From: SAR324 cluster bacterium
GTDB lineage: Bacteria; SAR324; NAC60-12
NCBI GenBank assembly: GCA_015231885.1
Contig: JADGAT010000010.1
Span: forward strand, 1 to 64,000
Length of the DNA: 64,000 nt
Reading direction: 5' to 3'
The position numbers were made by a program, and so were the translations under genes. Shown here piece by piece: positions 19,588-29,373 of the stretch. The stretch's first letter is position 1; each line of letters starts with the position of its first letter. Below the pieces are notes generated by a model that worked only from the letters and a program-made list of their open reading frames with translations, had not been told where the DNA came from and searched no databases.

Positions 19588-20697
19588 CTATCGAAAGTCA
19601 GCGCCCACTGCATCAGAAATTGAAGAAAATCCATCTTGTTCCAGCTGCTGTAAAAGTTCCTGTTTGATGAATTTAGCAATCGCAGGTCCCCGATAAATCA
19701 AACCTGTATAAACTTGGACCATAGATGCACCCGCTCTGATTTTGTCGTAAGCATCTTTTCCTGAAAAAACCCCACCCACCCCAATGAGAGGAAGTTCTGA
19801 GCCAAACTCCTGATACAGTTTCCCAATAATTTTTGTAGACCGTGTTCGCAAAGCGGCCCCGCTCAAACCTCCATTTTCTGTATGGGATGGACTCCTTAAA
19901 TCGTTGCGTGTCAGAGTGGTGTTGGTTGCAATCACACCATCAAGCTTGAATTCATGGATTATTGTAATAATATCATGAAATGTTTCATCTGTTAAGTCGG
20001 GTGCAATTTTGAGTAAAAGGGTTTTGTGGGGCTGTCCCTGCATCACCAATTCTTTGCGTATAATGAACAGTCGATCAATCAGCTTGTGTAAAGCTTCCTG
20101 CTCCTGAAGCGCCCTTAATTTTTCTGTATTGGGTGAGCTGACATTGATGACAATATATCCAGCATGATCATATACAGCACGTAATGCCGTTTCATAATCA
20201 TCAACCGCAGAATCGTTCGCGGTGGTTTTATTTTTGCCAATATTGATCCCTAAAATACCATCAGGCGGATTGTTCTTTACCTGTGAGACAAGTGCTGCGA
20301 CTCCCTGGTTGTTAAACCCCAGACGATTGATGAGAGAATGGTCCTCTGGCAGACGAAATATACGGGGCTTTGGATTTCCAGGCTGAGCAAGAGGGGTAAC
20401 GGTTCCGATCTCCACAAAACCAAACCCTAATGCAAACAAGGGGTTGAATGCTTTTCCCTCTTTGTCGAAGCCTGCAGCAACGCCAACAGGATTGGGAAAC
20501 GTTTTATTCCATAACTGAACTTGCAGTGCAGAATTTTCACAATGATACACATGCTCTATGATTTTTCCGGCAACCGGTATCTGGGAAATGTGATGAAGGA
20601 GATTTAAAGTGTGCTCATGTATGGTTTCGGGATCCTGGCGAAATAAAATGGGTTGGAGTGCCTGGTAAAGAAAATCTTTATGGATAACATCATTCAT
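19588..20697 (-). CDS. pyrD: Dihydroorotate dehydrogenase (quinone), class 2
   Basis: Oxidises dihydroorotate to orotate in pyrimidine synthesis, using FMN and the quinone pool at the inner membrane. Class 2 is indicated by the N-terminal extension of about 50 residues before VGVAAGFDKEGKA, the INRLGFNNQG segment, and the catalytic Ser within NVSSPNTEKLR. LLKIAPDLTDE and the GVGGVFSGKDAYDKI phosphate-binding region are present; 369 residues is slightly longer than typical (about 340). The start lies 9 bp after the dapF stop codon, indicating a dapF-pyrD transcript. Confidence 0.95.
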   Translation of the reverse strand: MNDVIHKDFLYQALQPILFRQDPETIHEHTLNLLHHISQIPVAGKIIEHVYHCENSALQVQLWNKTFPNPVGVAAGFDKEGKAFNPLFALGFGFVEIGTVTPLAQPGNPKPRIFRLPEDHSLINRLGFNNQGVAALVSQVKNNPPDGILGINIGKNKTTANDSAVDDYETALRAVYDHAGYIVINVSSPNTEKLRALQEQEALHKLIDRLFIIRKELVMQGQPHKTLLLKIAPDLTDETFHDIITIIHEFKLDGVIATNTTLTRNDLRSPSHTENGGLSGAALRTRSTKIIGKLYQEFGSELPLIGVGGVFSGKDAYDKIRAGASMVQVYTGLIYRGPAIAKFIKQELLQQLEQDGFSSISDAVGADFR

Positions 20698-20706
20698 GGA
20701 CGGTTC

Positions 20707-21558
20707 TCATATTCTACAAGGTTTGGAAATCAGCATTTCTTCTGCGATCACCCCTTCACAAACTTTGGTGACCGGACCTGTCATGTGTGTGGAATAATCG
20801 TTTTCAATCTGAATCTGTATTGTTCCTCCGGGCATGTGGACAGCGATATCCGCGCGGCACAAATTGAGTCGGTGGGCAACAGCAGCAGCAGCGGTACTGC
20901 TGCTGCCAGAAGCCAGAGTATACCCGGCACCACGTTCCCAAATTTCAATTTGAATATTGTTTTGATCCAATATTTTCATAAACTGAACATTAGTACGATT
21001 GGGAAACCTGGAATCAACCTCAATGGCAGGTCCCCATGTTTTTACATCTTCTGCAGAAATGGAGTCACAGAGAACAACACAATGAGGGTTACCGACAGTT
21101 GCCGCACAATAGGTAAAAGATTGATCCGCTATCTCCATTGTTTCTTGCAGCACATCTCGTGGTAATCCAGTCACTGGTATTTCACTGCTGTGAAAACTGA
21201 CTTTTCCCATGGCAACTGTGATGCTGCGTCCCTTTTCTTTTATTTCCGAAATCACAATGCCTCCAGGCGTTTCGATTTGAAATGGTTGATCCTGGACCAG
21301 TTGCTGATCCCAGAGGTACCTTGAGAAAATACGAAGACCATTGCCGCTTTTTTCGGCCTCGCTTCCGTCAGGGTTGAAAATGCGAAGACCAAACTCGCAT
21401 TTATCACTGGCAAGGGGACCTCGTAAAATGCCGTCACTCCCAATACCATAATTACGATGGCAGATGAGTTTGATTTGATCGGGGGTTAAAGCCATACTAT
21501 CGGGAAGGTCTAAAACGATATAATCGTTACCAAGTGCATGGTATTTGTAAAACTTCAT
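20707..21558 (-). CDS. dapF: Diaminopimelate epimerase homologue with Ser/Ser active site
   Basis: A DapF-fold protein of 283 residues; DapF interconverts LL- and meso-diaminopimelate for lysine and peptidoglycan. Family landmarks are KYHALGNDYIVLD, CHRNYGIGSDG, PNRTNVQF and ERGAGYTLASG. The two catalytic positions normally occupied by cysteine are serine: EKSGNGLRIF (Ser71) and TLASGSSSTAA (Ser217), both verified in the DNA as AGC and TCT. The Glu that usually precedes the second site (GETLACG) is Tyr. It is either a variant DapF subgroup or an isomerase of changed specificity. It is cotranscribed with pyrD. Confidence 0.82.
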   Translation of the reverse strand: MKFYKYHALGNDYIVLDLPDSMALTPDQIKLICHRNYGIGSDGILRGPLASDKCEFGLRIFNPDGSEAEKSGNGLRIFSRYLWDQQLVQDQPFQIETPGGIVISEIKEKGRSITVAMGKVSFHSSEIPVTGLPRDVLQETMEIADQSFTYCAATVGNPHCVVLCDSISAEDVKTWGPAIEVDSRFPNRTNVQFMKILDQNNIQIEIWERGAGYTLASGSSSTAAAAVAHRLNLCRADIAVHMPGGTIQIQIENDYSTHMTGPVTKVCEGVIAEEMLISKPCRI

Positions 21559-21591
21559 AGGTCTCCTGATCTTATTTTGATGTGGTATTGA

Positions 21592-24500
21592 TTAATCGGT
21601 CATTTCTTTAAAAAGTTCGACTGTCCTTGAATTTGAAGTATCCTCGTTTTTGAGCGGAAAGTAAACCGTTGCTGTTTTTTCAGGAGAATTTTCTTTTTCA
21701 GGATTGATCAAACCATTGATCAACAATACCTGGTATTCCACTCCATCTGGATGAGGCAGGGAAAGAACATGATGTTCTTCACCTTCTTTCAACTCTAGCT
21801 GCTTCCAGTCCAATTTGCTTTGATAAGAAGGCTGATGGATCAGGTAGTTGGCTATTTGCCCCCAAACGGGCAAGCTTCCAGAGGCACCCGTTAGCTTGAA
21901 GGGAAGGGGTTGGTTATCGTTTTTTTGACGATCTAACCCGACGTAGGAAGTGATGGTGTATCCTCCCTTTATTGTTGCATGTCCTCCCTTTATAGCAGGC
22001 AAGTAGCCAGCATAGGTGGCATTGCTATAATTATTGGCAGTGCCTGTTTTTCCAAATGCAGGAATTCTTAAAGTAACAAGAGAGGCATTATCATCATCCA
22101 TCTCAATGGCCATCAGCGATTTGACAGAGCGCCCTGTCCCATATTCGACAACGGATCGTAGTATTTCTTGTAAAGAATGGGTTGTTTTTTCGGAAAGAAT
22201 ACGCTTTCGACTGTGCTGATTCTGAAACAAAATATTCCCTTTTGCATCTTCAATCCGGTCAATTAATTTCCAGGCGTTTTGTGATGGTCCGTCGGGGTAC
22301 TGGAAAATTTCTCCTTTCATATAGGTTTGGTACATCAAGGCTAATTCCTCCAGGGTCACTTCATTAGCTCCTAGTGGAAATGAAAGAATCGGTTTCAGCT
22401 CGCTCTGCACTCCTAAAATTTTAGAAATTTTTATTACTGTTTGTAATGCCATCGTGACTCGAAAATCATGATGATAAAACAATCGTTCCGGAGTAAATGG
22501 TTTCCATTGCTTGGTTTCTTCAAGGAGCTGCCCCATCAAATCTTTTGCCGTGACGAGCATGGATGATCGAATTTTATTTTCTATCCAGATATTATCTGGC
22601 CGAAGGAAGGCCTGGCGCTTTGTTTCGTTCCAAAAACGCTGATAGAGTAATAAATTTTGACGAGTGAGCGGGGACCATTCAGGCTCCAAAGCTTTTTTGT
22701 GGATGGCATAAGATAATGGAGGCACCTGTGTTTGTTTAGCGGCTTGCGGCTGGATATAAAATCCGTTGAGCAGAGTTTCATCCATTTTTCTCAAGCTGGT
22801 GTCATCGGCTTGGTTAAAATTTTCTTCCAAAATGGTGAGCTTTTCCTGCATGGTTTCAGCAATTTCCTGAAAGCGCAAATAATTGTGCTGTAAAAGTTCC
22901 CGTTCTATTTTTTCCTGATACTTTTTTTTAGAATTTTTTGCTTTGTCCACCTCTCTATTATTATAAGCTTTTTTCCAATCTTTCCCGTAGAATAATTGAT
23001 CCCATGCTTGTGTTTCGCTTGTCGTTGCACCCACTAAATATTCCTGTTTCAACCGATTTTGAACCACTTCAAAAATACCTGGGTATAAATTCCTTTCAAT
23101 ATCAATAATGCCAAAACCATCCCGCAGGCGTGTCTGATATTCTTTCAGCGATTCACCATTGTTCTGGTGGCTCAATTCAGTGAATTCCATCAATTGTTTA
23201 AATTGTTGGAGATTCAGATGGTCCAGCAGATGAACCAGCAGGTAAATGCTTGCCAGATTTTCAGATTTAGTACCAGCCCAAGCCATACTGCTCACTGTGT
23301 CCTTCGGTTTGTGGTCGGGGCGAGGAAAATAGAATTGCCCTTGAAATGAATAAACTCCGCGCTTGTTAGGAAGAGCTTCGAGAGGATGCCATCCCAGTTC
23401 CAGCCCACCCAAATAAACCGGTAGTTTGAAAGTGGATCCTGGCTGCCGTTTGGCATGCAAAGCACGATTGAATCCAGAATTATCAAAACCTCCAATCATG
23501 GCACGGACCTCTCCTTCCTGTAAGATGAACACACCTCCGTTCAACTGAGGTCTTTGTTCAATAGCTAACAACCATTGTCCATCCTCCAGTTGTCCATGAG
23601 TGGAAACCAGGACTGGATCATTTTTCTTTAAATAGTGAAAAGCTCGTTTGTAGTGAGAGGTCTTGATTTTATGATAAGGGCGCAATCGGGTGACGTTTCT
23701 GACAAACTCATCTATAAATTTCTCTTCTACAATTCCTTCGTCAGAACCCAGTTGAACTTTGATGTGGCGTGGCTTCTTTGATGATATTTGTGAGATTCGA
23801 CCCACATGGAAATTATGATTCAGAGGTTGTTTTTTTCTAGAGAGAGGTTTCTCTATTGGCAGGGTATAGTGGGTGATACGGTATTCCAGATGAGACAGGT
23901 GGCGTTTTAGGATAAATTCTCCATATTTTTGAAGCGGATAATCCAAAGTTGTGTAAATATTAATTTCTGCTTGAGACAAATTCTGGATTCCTTTGCCTTG
24001 TAAAATTTCTCGCCAAAAGTCGGAACTGAGAACTTCCCGCACCGCATCCATTTGATGGTTTTCTTCAAATTGGAAGGAACCGCGACGGAACTGAACAGGA
24101 TTTTTGATGGAATCCTGGTACTGTTTTTGTGTGATGATTCCGAGTCTCAGCATATTGTTCAATACATAGTTTCGACGATGTGTTGCTTTCTGTGTGATCG
24201 TTTCAATTTTTTTTAGATTGGTGGTGCGGAATGGATTGTAATTAGCCGGCCCTTTGACGGAGCCTGCAATGAAGGCGATTTCAGGAAGATTTAATTCAGA
24301 AACAGACTTATTGAAGTAGTAACGAGCAGCAATGGATAAGCCTTGCCCTGTGCCATGGACGTGAAACAGGTTCGTGTAAAATTCCAGAATTTGATTTTTA
24401 GTATAGTGTGCCTCTAAACGAAAAGCATCCAAGGTTTCCAAGGCCTTTTCTTTCCATTTTCCCCATTTATTAGTGGCCTTATGCTCAAATAGCAGCTCTG

Positions 24501-24915
24501 CGGTTTGCTGCGTCAGTGTACTGCCTCCCTGAACGACTTTTCCAGCACGTAAGTTTGCCGTTGCGGCCCTTAGGATTCCAAGCAGGGAAATTCCGACATG
24601 TTCATAAAATTTATTGTCTTCACTGGCTACAATTGCTCTCAGGAACAATGGAGGTATGGTATCATCAGAAACGGTGGTAGTGGATAATGAGTGTGGAGAG
24701 ACAAGATAGTCACGATGGGCATCATTATAGAATGCTCCTAACTTTCTTTTTCCATCCTGATAATAAACAGTGGATTCTGTCAGTACGGATTGTCTGATCC
24801 TGCTGATGTCCAAATGAGTTCCCGGTTCAAAAAAAATGAGATGAAATAGATAACCAGTACTTCCAATGGTGACCAACGAGAGGATCAGGGTAAAAAAGAA
24901 AATAAATCGTTTCAC
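21592..24915 (-). CDS. Class A penicillin-binding protein, enlarged
   Basis: A bifunctional peptidoglycan synthase of 1107 residues anchored by one N-terminal membrane helix. The GT51 glycosyltransferase domain (about 60-280) shows VASEDNKFYEHVG and QGGSTLTQQTAELL. The transpeptidase has the nucleophile motif STFK near residue 491, SEN near 551 and KTGT near 957. The SEN-to-KTG distance of about 400 residues is roughly twice the usual, because a charged, helix-rich insertion fills about 600-850. Periplasmic orientation is expected. Three bases separate it from the upstream phosphoesterase gene, and dapF follows 33 bp downstream, which groups cell-wall genes. Confidence 0.9.
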   Translation of the reverse strand: MKRFIFFFTLILSLVTIGSTGYLFHLIFFEPGTHLDISRIRQSVLTESTVYYQDGKRKLGAFYNDAHRDYLVSPHSLSTTTVSDDTIPPLFLRAIVASEDNKFYEHVGISLLGILRAATANLRAGKVVQGGSTLTQQTAELLFEHKATNKWGKWKEKALETLDAFRLEAHYTKNQILEFYTNLFHVHGTGQGLSIAARYYFNKSVSELNLPEIAFIAGSVKGPANYNPFRTTNLKKIETITQKATHRRNYVLNNMLRLGIITQKQYQDSIKNPVQFRRGSFQFEENHQMDAVREVLSSDFWREILQGKGIQNLSQAEINIYTTLDYPLQKYGEFILKRHLSHLEYRITHYTLPIEKPLSRKKQPLNHNFHVGRISQISSKKPRHIKVQLGSDEGIVEEKFIDEFVRNVTRLRPYHKIKTSHYKRAFHYLKKNDPVLVSTHGQLEDGQWLLAIEQRPQLNGGVFILQEGEVRAMIGGFDNSGFNRALHAKRQPGSTFKLPVYLGGLELGWHPLEALPNKRGVYSFQGQFYFPRPDHKPKDTVSSMAWAGTKSENLASIYLLVHLLDHLNLQQFKQLMEFTELSHQNNGESLKEYQTRLRDGFGIIDIERNLYPGIFEVVQNRLKQEYLVGATTSETQAWDQLFYGKDWKKAYNNREVDKAKNSKKKYQEKIERELLQHNYLRFQEIAETMQEKLTILEENFNQADDTSLRKMDETLLNGFYIQPQAAKQTQVPPLSYAIHKKALEPEWSPLTRQNLLLYQRFWNETKRQAFLRPDNIWIENKIRSSMLVTAKDLMGQLLEETKQWKPFTPERLFYHHDFRVTMALQTVIKISKILGVQSELKPILSFPLGANEVTLEELALMYQTYMKGEIFQYPDGPSQNAWKLIDRIEDAKGNILFQNQHSRKRILSEKTTHSLQEILRSVVEYGTGRSVKSLMAIEMDDDNASLVTLRIPAFGKTGTANNYSNATYAGYLPAIKGGHATIKGGYTITSYVGLDRQKNDNQPLPFKLTGASGSLPVWGQIANYLIHQPSYQSKLDWKQLELKEGEEHHVLSLPHPDGVEYQVLLINGLINPEKENSPEKTATVYFPLKNEDTSNSRTVELFKEMTD

Positions 24916-24918
24916 GTC

Positions 24919-25581
24919 CTATTCTTCTGGTATTTCATAAATTTGTTTTGCCGGCACCTGGCAAATGGACCGTTCGGGTAGTACCACAGCCGTGAGTTTT
25001 TTTCCGTAAACACAACCAGTGTCCAATCCGATGGCATTATCCCGAAAAACTAATCCTTTTTTTGCCCAGTGTCCAAACAATACTAGTTTGGGATCATGAT
25101 AAAGCTCAAACCAGCTTGGATCTTCGGGATTGTTCAAATCCGTCCCCTGCCCATCCCATGTGCGAATTCTTGTTAATATGTCAGCTGATGTTTCAAAAGG
25201 AGCTTGATTGGGAGCAAGGCCTGCATGGACTACAATAAATTCTTTTTCTTCAATAAACAAGGGAAGCCGCTCAAGCCAATGACTCCAAAAAAGAAGCCTA
25301 TTTCCCATTTGCGATTTTAGCAGTGGAAAGTTATCATAGACGAAAGAAGGATCTTTCAAATACTTCAAAAATCCAAGTTCATGGTTTCCCATGACGGCAT
25401 CTGCCCGCAAAGATTGTATTTTTTCCAATACTTCCAGGGAACAGGGGCCTCGATTGATAAAGTCTCCAGCAAAAATAAGGCGATCTTTTGTCGAAGCATA
25501 TTGAACCTGATTCAGTAATTCTTCTAATTCTTCCAAGCAGCCATGGACATCTCCAATAACAATTGTACGTTGACTTTTCAT
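24919..25581 (-). CDS. Metallophosphoesterase, ApaH/PrpE-like
   Basis: A 220-residue calcineurin-like phosphoesterase. The metal-binding motifs are GDVHGC (residue 8 on), GDFINRGP, GNHE, VVHAG and FGHWA, the order seen in symmetrical diadenosine tetraphosphatases and the serine/threonine phosphatases PrpA/PrpE. It is shorter than ApaH (about 275), so either nucleotide hydrolase or protein phosphatase is possible. No signal peptide, so cytoplasmic. It is immediately upstream of the PBP gene with 3 bp between them, and divergent from the membrane glycosyltransferase-like gene. Confidence 0.82.
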   Translation of the reverse strand: MKSQRTIVIGDVHGCLEELEELLNQVQYASTKDRLIFAGDFINRGPCSLEVLEKIQSLRADAVMGNHELGFLKYLKDPSFVYDNFPLLKSQMGNRLLFWSHWLERLPLFIEEKEFIVVHAGLAPNQAPFETSADILTRIRTWDGQGTDLNNPEDPSWFELYHDPKLVLFGHWAKKGLVFRDNAIGLDTGCVYGKKLTAVVLPERSICQVPAKQIYEIPEE

Positions 25582-25666
25582 ATAAGGTTGTAATAGAGAT
25601 CTTGTGTTTTCGAGTTCGTCATTACAGCAGTTTTTTAAGGATAATTCCAGATACTAAATAGAACGA

Positions 25667-28312
25667 ATGCTTTTTCTTCGTAAACACCTTAATTTTTTGG
25701 TGGATGCTCTCCTTTTTATTCTAATTTACCTCTACCTTTTTCAATACTTTCCTTTCCAGTATTTATTTCTTGATACTGTTATCACAGGGGGGGATACGGG
25801 TTCTCATTACAAAACAGCAGCCTATTTGAAAGAAGTTCTGCTGCCGCAGGGGAAAATAATTGGCTGGTACCCGGGCAACTACGGTGGGTTTCCGCTGTTC
25901 ATCATGTACTTTCCGTTGTTGTATCTGATCGCAGTCTGGATGTCCTATGGGATGCCTTTGACCATTAGTTTCAAGATCATCACCATCATTGGCCCTGTGG
26001 TTTTGCCGCTATGTACATATTACATGCTGAAATTGTGCAGGTTCCGCTTTCCTGGTCCAGGATTGGCAGCATGCGGGAGTTTGCTGTTTTTGCTCAATAC
26101 TTCCAATTCCATGTGGGGGGGGAATCTCTACAGCACGCTTGCCGGAGAATTCAGCTATGCCATCAGCTTTTCTCTCACATTTGTGTTTTTAGGAGCCATG
26201 TATCGTTTGATCCAGCAAATTGTGGATCAGGAGCAGCAGATGAACTGGAAGCTCCTGTGCCTGACTATTTTTTTACTAATGCTGATTGGCACATCACACG
26301 GATTTACTCTGATTATCTGCTGTCTCAGTGTTTTATATTTTCTACTGTGGCCCCCGTATTTCCTGCGTAAAGTGCTTCTCCTGTCCACCGTTTTTGGAGT
26401 GGGGGGATTATTATTTGCCGGGTGGTTTGTGCAATTGTATCTGAACATGCCATATACAACCGCATTCAATATTCTTTGGACGTTCTCATCTATCTGGGAG
26501 ATCATTCCCAAAATTTTGATTCCGCCGATGGTATTGTTCCTGATGTACTCCATTTATGCCGTTATCCCAGCAGCCTCTCGGTGGCAATTGCTTGCTAATG
26601 ATGAAAGAAAAGTCATTCCATTTCTCTGGTTTATCATCCTGTTATCGGTACTTTGTTATTTTGGTTCAGAAACACTGAAGTTGCCGGATATCCGCTTCAT
26701 TCCTTTTGTGCATTTTCTGGCAACAACCTGGGGCTTGGCCTTTTTGGGAATCCTGTTCCGGAATGCATTTGTCTCCAGAATGGTCCCATTCATCATATTT
26801 TGCGGCTGTGTCTTGTGGATGAGTTATTTTCGGACAGATGTCAAATACTGGACGTACTGGAATTTCAGAGGATTTGAAAATGCCCCACGCTGGGAAGCAT
26901 TTCGAACAATCAATACGTTCCTTTTAGGTAATGCTGAGGATCCCCGAGTGGCTTATGAACACAACAAAGTCAACAATGGCATGGGAACGGTGAGGGCATT
27001 GGAAAGCCTTCCTTATTTTGCCGGCAGATCCACTCTGGAGGGATTGTATTTCCAATCGTCTTTATTGACACCTTATGTATTTTATACACAATCGCTTTAC
27101 TCCAAAGAAATTTCCTGCCCATTTCCGGACTATCCGTGCAGCCGCTTTGATTTAACACGAGCCTTGGATTATCTCCAACTTCTCAATGTTGGGCAATTGG
27201 TGCTGGTTAGCAAAGAAGCTAAATCAGAAGCTAGAAAAAGGCCCGCAGCTTTTCTACTGCAAAAAAAAGTCCATTATTCGCCTTATGAAATTTGGAAATT
27301 ACGACATGAAACAGGTTATGTGCAGATACTGAAAGAAGAGCCCACGTTTACAGATCCTGAGAAATTCAGACATATATTTTATCATTGGTTTCGCAACTAT
27401 AACAAAAATGTAAAATTTCTCTATACATTGCCTGATGCTTATCGCAGCTTTTATGGCATGAACGAGATACCCCTTCCTGCCATGCCTGAAAAAGAAAATG
27501 TGCAGGGAAAGATGAATGTCACAGACTGTAAGGTCACAGAAGAAGTCCATTATGAAGCCATTCGCTTCGAAACCAATTGTCCCGGCAAACCTCATTTGCT
27601 TAAAGTAGCCTATAATCCAGGCTGGCATGTAAAAGGAGGGCACGGACCTTACCTGGCATCTCCCGCATTCATGCTGGTGTACCCAACAAGCAATCAGGTG
27701 GAACTGTTTTATGACAATGTCAAACCAAGACAGATAGGATTGACCTTGACAGGGATCGGGATTGGTTTATTTTTGACGCTCCTGGGGGCAACGTTCATTC
27801 CTTCCTGGAAACGGACACGTTGGTTTCAGATAGGAGTCTCCTTGACATCATTACGATCTTTCAATCGGTATGGATATTTCATATTTTGTTTCATCTTCCT
27901 GGCAGGGCTGGGGTATGTCAGCTATCTCACGTTTTCTCCAGGGTTTCACAGTACCTTCAAACAGTATGAACGCTATTATACCTTTGGTGACTATGGTATT
28001 GCCCAGCAAGGATTCGAGAAAATTATCGAAAAGTGGGGAGATCGTCCTACGATTGACAAAACCTATTATTTTTTAGGATTGTCCTATTTTTTGGAACAAA
28101 AATGCGTTGAGGCTTCCAACGCATTTGAAAGTATTCTTCCATTTGAAGATAGTGAATATCTGGCAGAGGCATATTATCACCTGGCCCAGTGTGCTCAAAA
28201 ACAAGGTCAGCAAAAGAAAGCCATCCAGCATTATCAACATATCATTCATGGACTCAATGACCCGGTTTGGAAAACCCATGCCAAAGAACAGCTGAAAATG
28301 CTGGAAAAATAA
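25667..28312 (+). CDS. PTPS-related multi-pass membrane protein with C-terminal TPR
   Basis: An 881-residue integral membrane protein with about ten or more helices in the first 400 residues. The N-terminal TGGDTGSHYKTAAYLKE and GWYPGNYGGFPLFIMYFPL segments match the membrane proteins annotated as 6-pyruvoyl-tetrahydropterin synthase-related, thought to be GT-C-like glycosyltransferases, with Asp and His near the first loop. A large extracytoplasmic region (about 400-680) and two more helices follow, then TPR repeats from about 760 (GDYGIAQQGFEKII; YYFLGLSYFLEQK; AYYHLAQCAQKQGQQKKA). The TPR tail is an unusual addition. A role in glycan assembly is inferred only from fold resemblance. Confidence 0.65.
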   Translation: MLFLRKHLNFLVDALLFILIYLYLFQYFPFQYLFLDTVITGGDTGSHYKTAAYLKEVLLPQGKIIGWYPGNYGGFPLFIMYFPLLYLIAVWMSYGMPLTISFKIITIIGPVVLPLCTYYMLKLCRFRFPGPGLAACGSLLFLLNTSNSMWGGNLYSTLAGEFSYAISFSLTFVFLGAMYRLIQQIVDQEQQMNWKLLCLTIFLLMLIGTSHGFTLIICCLSVLYFLLWPPYFLRKVLLLSTVFGVGGLLFAGWFVQLYLNMPYTTAFNILWTFSSIWEIIPKILIPPMVLFLMYSIYAVIPAASRWQLLANDERKVIPFLWFIILLSVLCYFGSETLKLPDIRFIPFVHFLATTWGLAFLGILFRNAFVSRMVPFIIFCGCVLWMSYFRTDVKYWTYWNFRGFENAPRWEAFRTINTFLLGNAEDPRVAYEHNKVNNGMGTVRALESLPYFAGRSTLEGLYFQSSLLTPYVFYTQSLYSKEISCPFPDYPCSRFDLTRALDYLQLLNVGQLVLVSKEAKSEARKRPAAFLLQKKVHYSPYEIWKLRHETGYVQILKEEPTFTDPEKFRHIFYHWFRNYNKNVKFLYTLPDAYRSFYGMNEIPLPAMPEKENVQGKMNVTDCKVTEEVHYEAIRFETNCPGKPHLLKVAYNPGWHVKGGHGPYLASPAFMLVYPTSNQVELFYDNVKPRQIGLTLTGIGIGLFLTLLGATFIPSWKRTRWFQIGVSLTSLRSFNRYGYFIFCFIFLAGLGYVSYLTFSPGFHSTFKQYERYYTFGDYGIAQQGFEKIIEKWGDRPTIDKTYYFLGLSYFLEQKCVEASNAFESILPFEDSEYLAEAYYHLAQCAQKQGQQKKAIQHYQHIIHGLNDPVWKTHAKEQLKMLEK

Positions 28313-28331
28313 ACGAATCGATGCCTGTTCT

Positions 28332-29267
28332 TTATAAACAAAGTTGGTCTACTTTATCAACCAGCTTATTGATTTCTTTTTTGGAAATGAATTCATCTGC
28401 AGAAACTTGCCTGCATTTTTCTGCCATTTGTTCTGAGATCAACGAAGAGAGAATCAGCACACGGACTTCAGGAAGCTCTGCTTTGACTCGCTTGCACAGA
28501 GTCAACCCATCCATACCAGGCATTTCAATATCCGTAATGATGATGACTAAGTAATCCGTAATGGGGCGCCCTTCTATCATGGCCTTTTGCTTCATCTGTA
28601 CGACGGCATTGTAAATATCCAAGCCATTATCAAATTGTGCCATACTGACATAGTTGGCTTTGAAGAGGTGTTCTTTCAGGCTTTCCCGAATCATTCTGGA
28701 GTCATCTGCAATCAACAGTTTGACTTCTTTGCGCCGTGCTTTCTTTGCATCTTCTTCTGATGTGACTGGCCGTTCTATCTCATCTGAGGTTTTGCCGCTG
28801 ATGGTTTCGGTAATGTATTCAAAATCCAGCATGGGGATCTGTTTCTCATTCATGATCACAATGCCGGTGATGTGGTTTCTGGAAGCATTTCCAGTAAGCC
28901 CAGGCGGTGATTGAATACTTCCCCAGGAAACACGATGGATTTTGTTGACACCATCTGTCAAAAATCCGGTGATTTCATTGTTAAATTCACAAACCAGTAT
29001 GATGCGTCGTAAGTTGGGATCCTCTGACTGATCAACATTGATATGGATGTTCAAATCAACCAGGGAAGTGGGAGTGCCTTGAAATAAAAAATTACCTAAG
29101 ACCGAACGAAAGCAGTTAGGGACCGGAGCGACCATGGACACATCATACTTGATGAACTGCCGAATCTTTAAGACATTGACTCCATAGCTTTGGCCTCCTA
29201 AGAAAAATTCCAGGACTTCTATTTCGTTGGTACCTGCTTCCAGTAAAATATTTTGTTGTACAGCCAT
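28332..29267 (-). CDS. cheV: Chemotaxis protein CheV (CheW-REC)
   Basis: A cytoplasmic coupling protein that links receptors to CheA and is tuned by phosphorylation. The CheW-like domain covers about 15-165 (EVLEFFLGGQSYGVNVLKIRQ, SLVDLNIH, GFLTDGVNKIHRVSW), and the receiver domain about 180-310 with ADDSRM, phospho-Asp in IITDIEMPGMDG and the conserved Lys in ISKKE. CGGAGTGAT precedes the ATG. No other intact che gene lies in the window; only a cheB fragment is seen near 40 kb. Confidence 0.93.
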   Translation of the reverse strand: MAVQQNILLEAGTNEIEVLEFFLGGQSYGVNVLKIRQFIKYDVSMVAPVPNCFRSVLGNFLFQGTPTSLVDLNIHINVDQSEDPNLRRIILVCEFNNEITGFLTDGVNKIHRVSWGSIQSPPGLTGNASRNHITGIVIMNEKQIPMLDFEYITETISGKTSDEIERPVTSEEDAKKARRKEVKLLIADDSRMIRESLKEHLFKANYVSMAQFDNGLDIYNAVVQMKQKAMIEGRPITDYLVIIITDIEMPGMDGLTLCKRVKAELPEVRVLILSSLISEQMAEKCRQVSADEFISKKEINKLVDKVDQLCL

Positions 29268-29373
29268 ATCACTCCGTTTGGATTTTGATGATCATCAATA
29301 TTATATACGTATATCATATCAAAGTTCAAATGCTAGTAAACTTTAATTTTTTTTCTTCTGAGACCAGCCTCCT

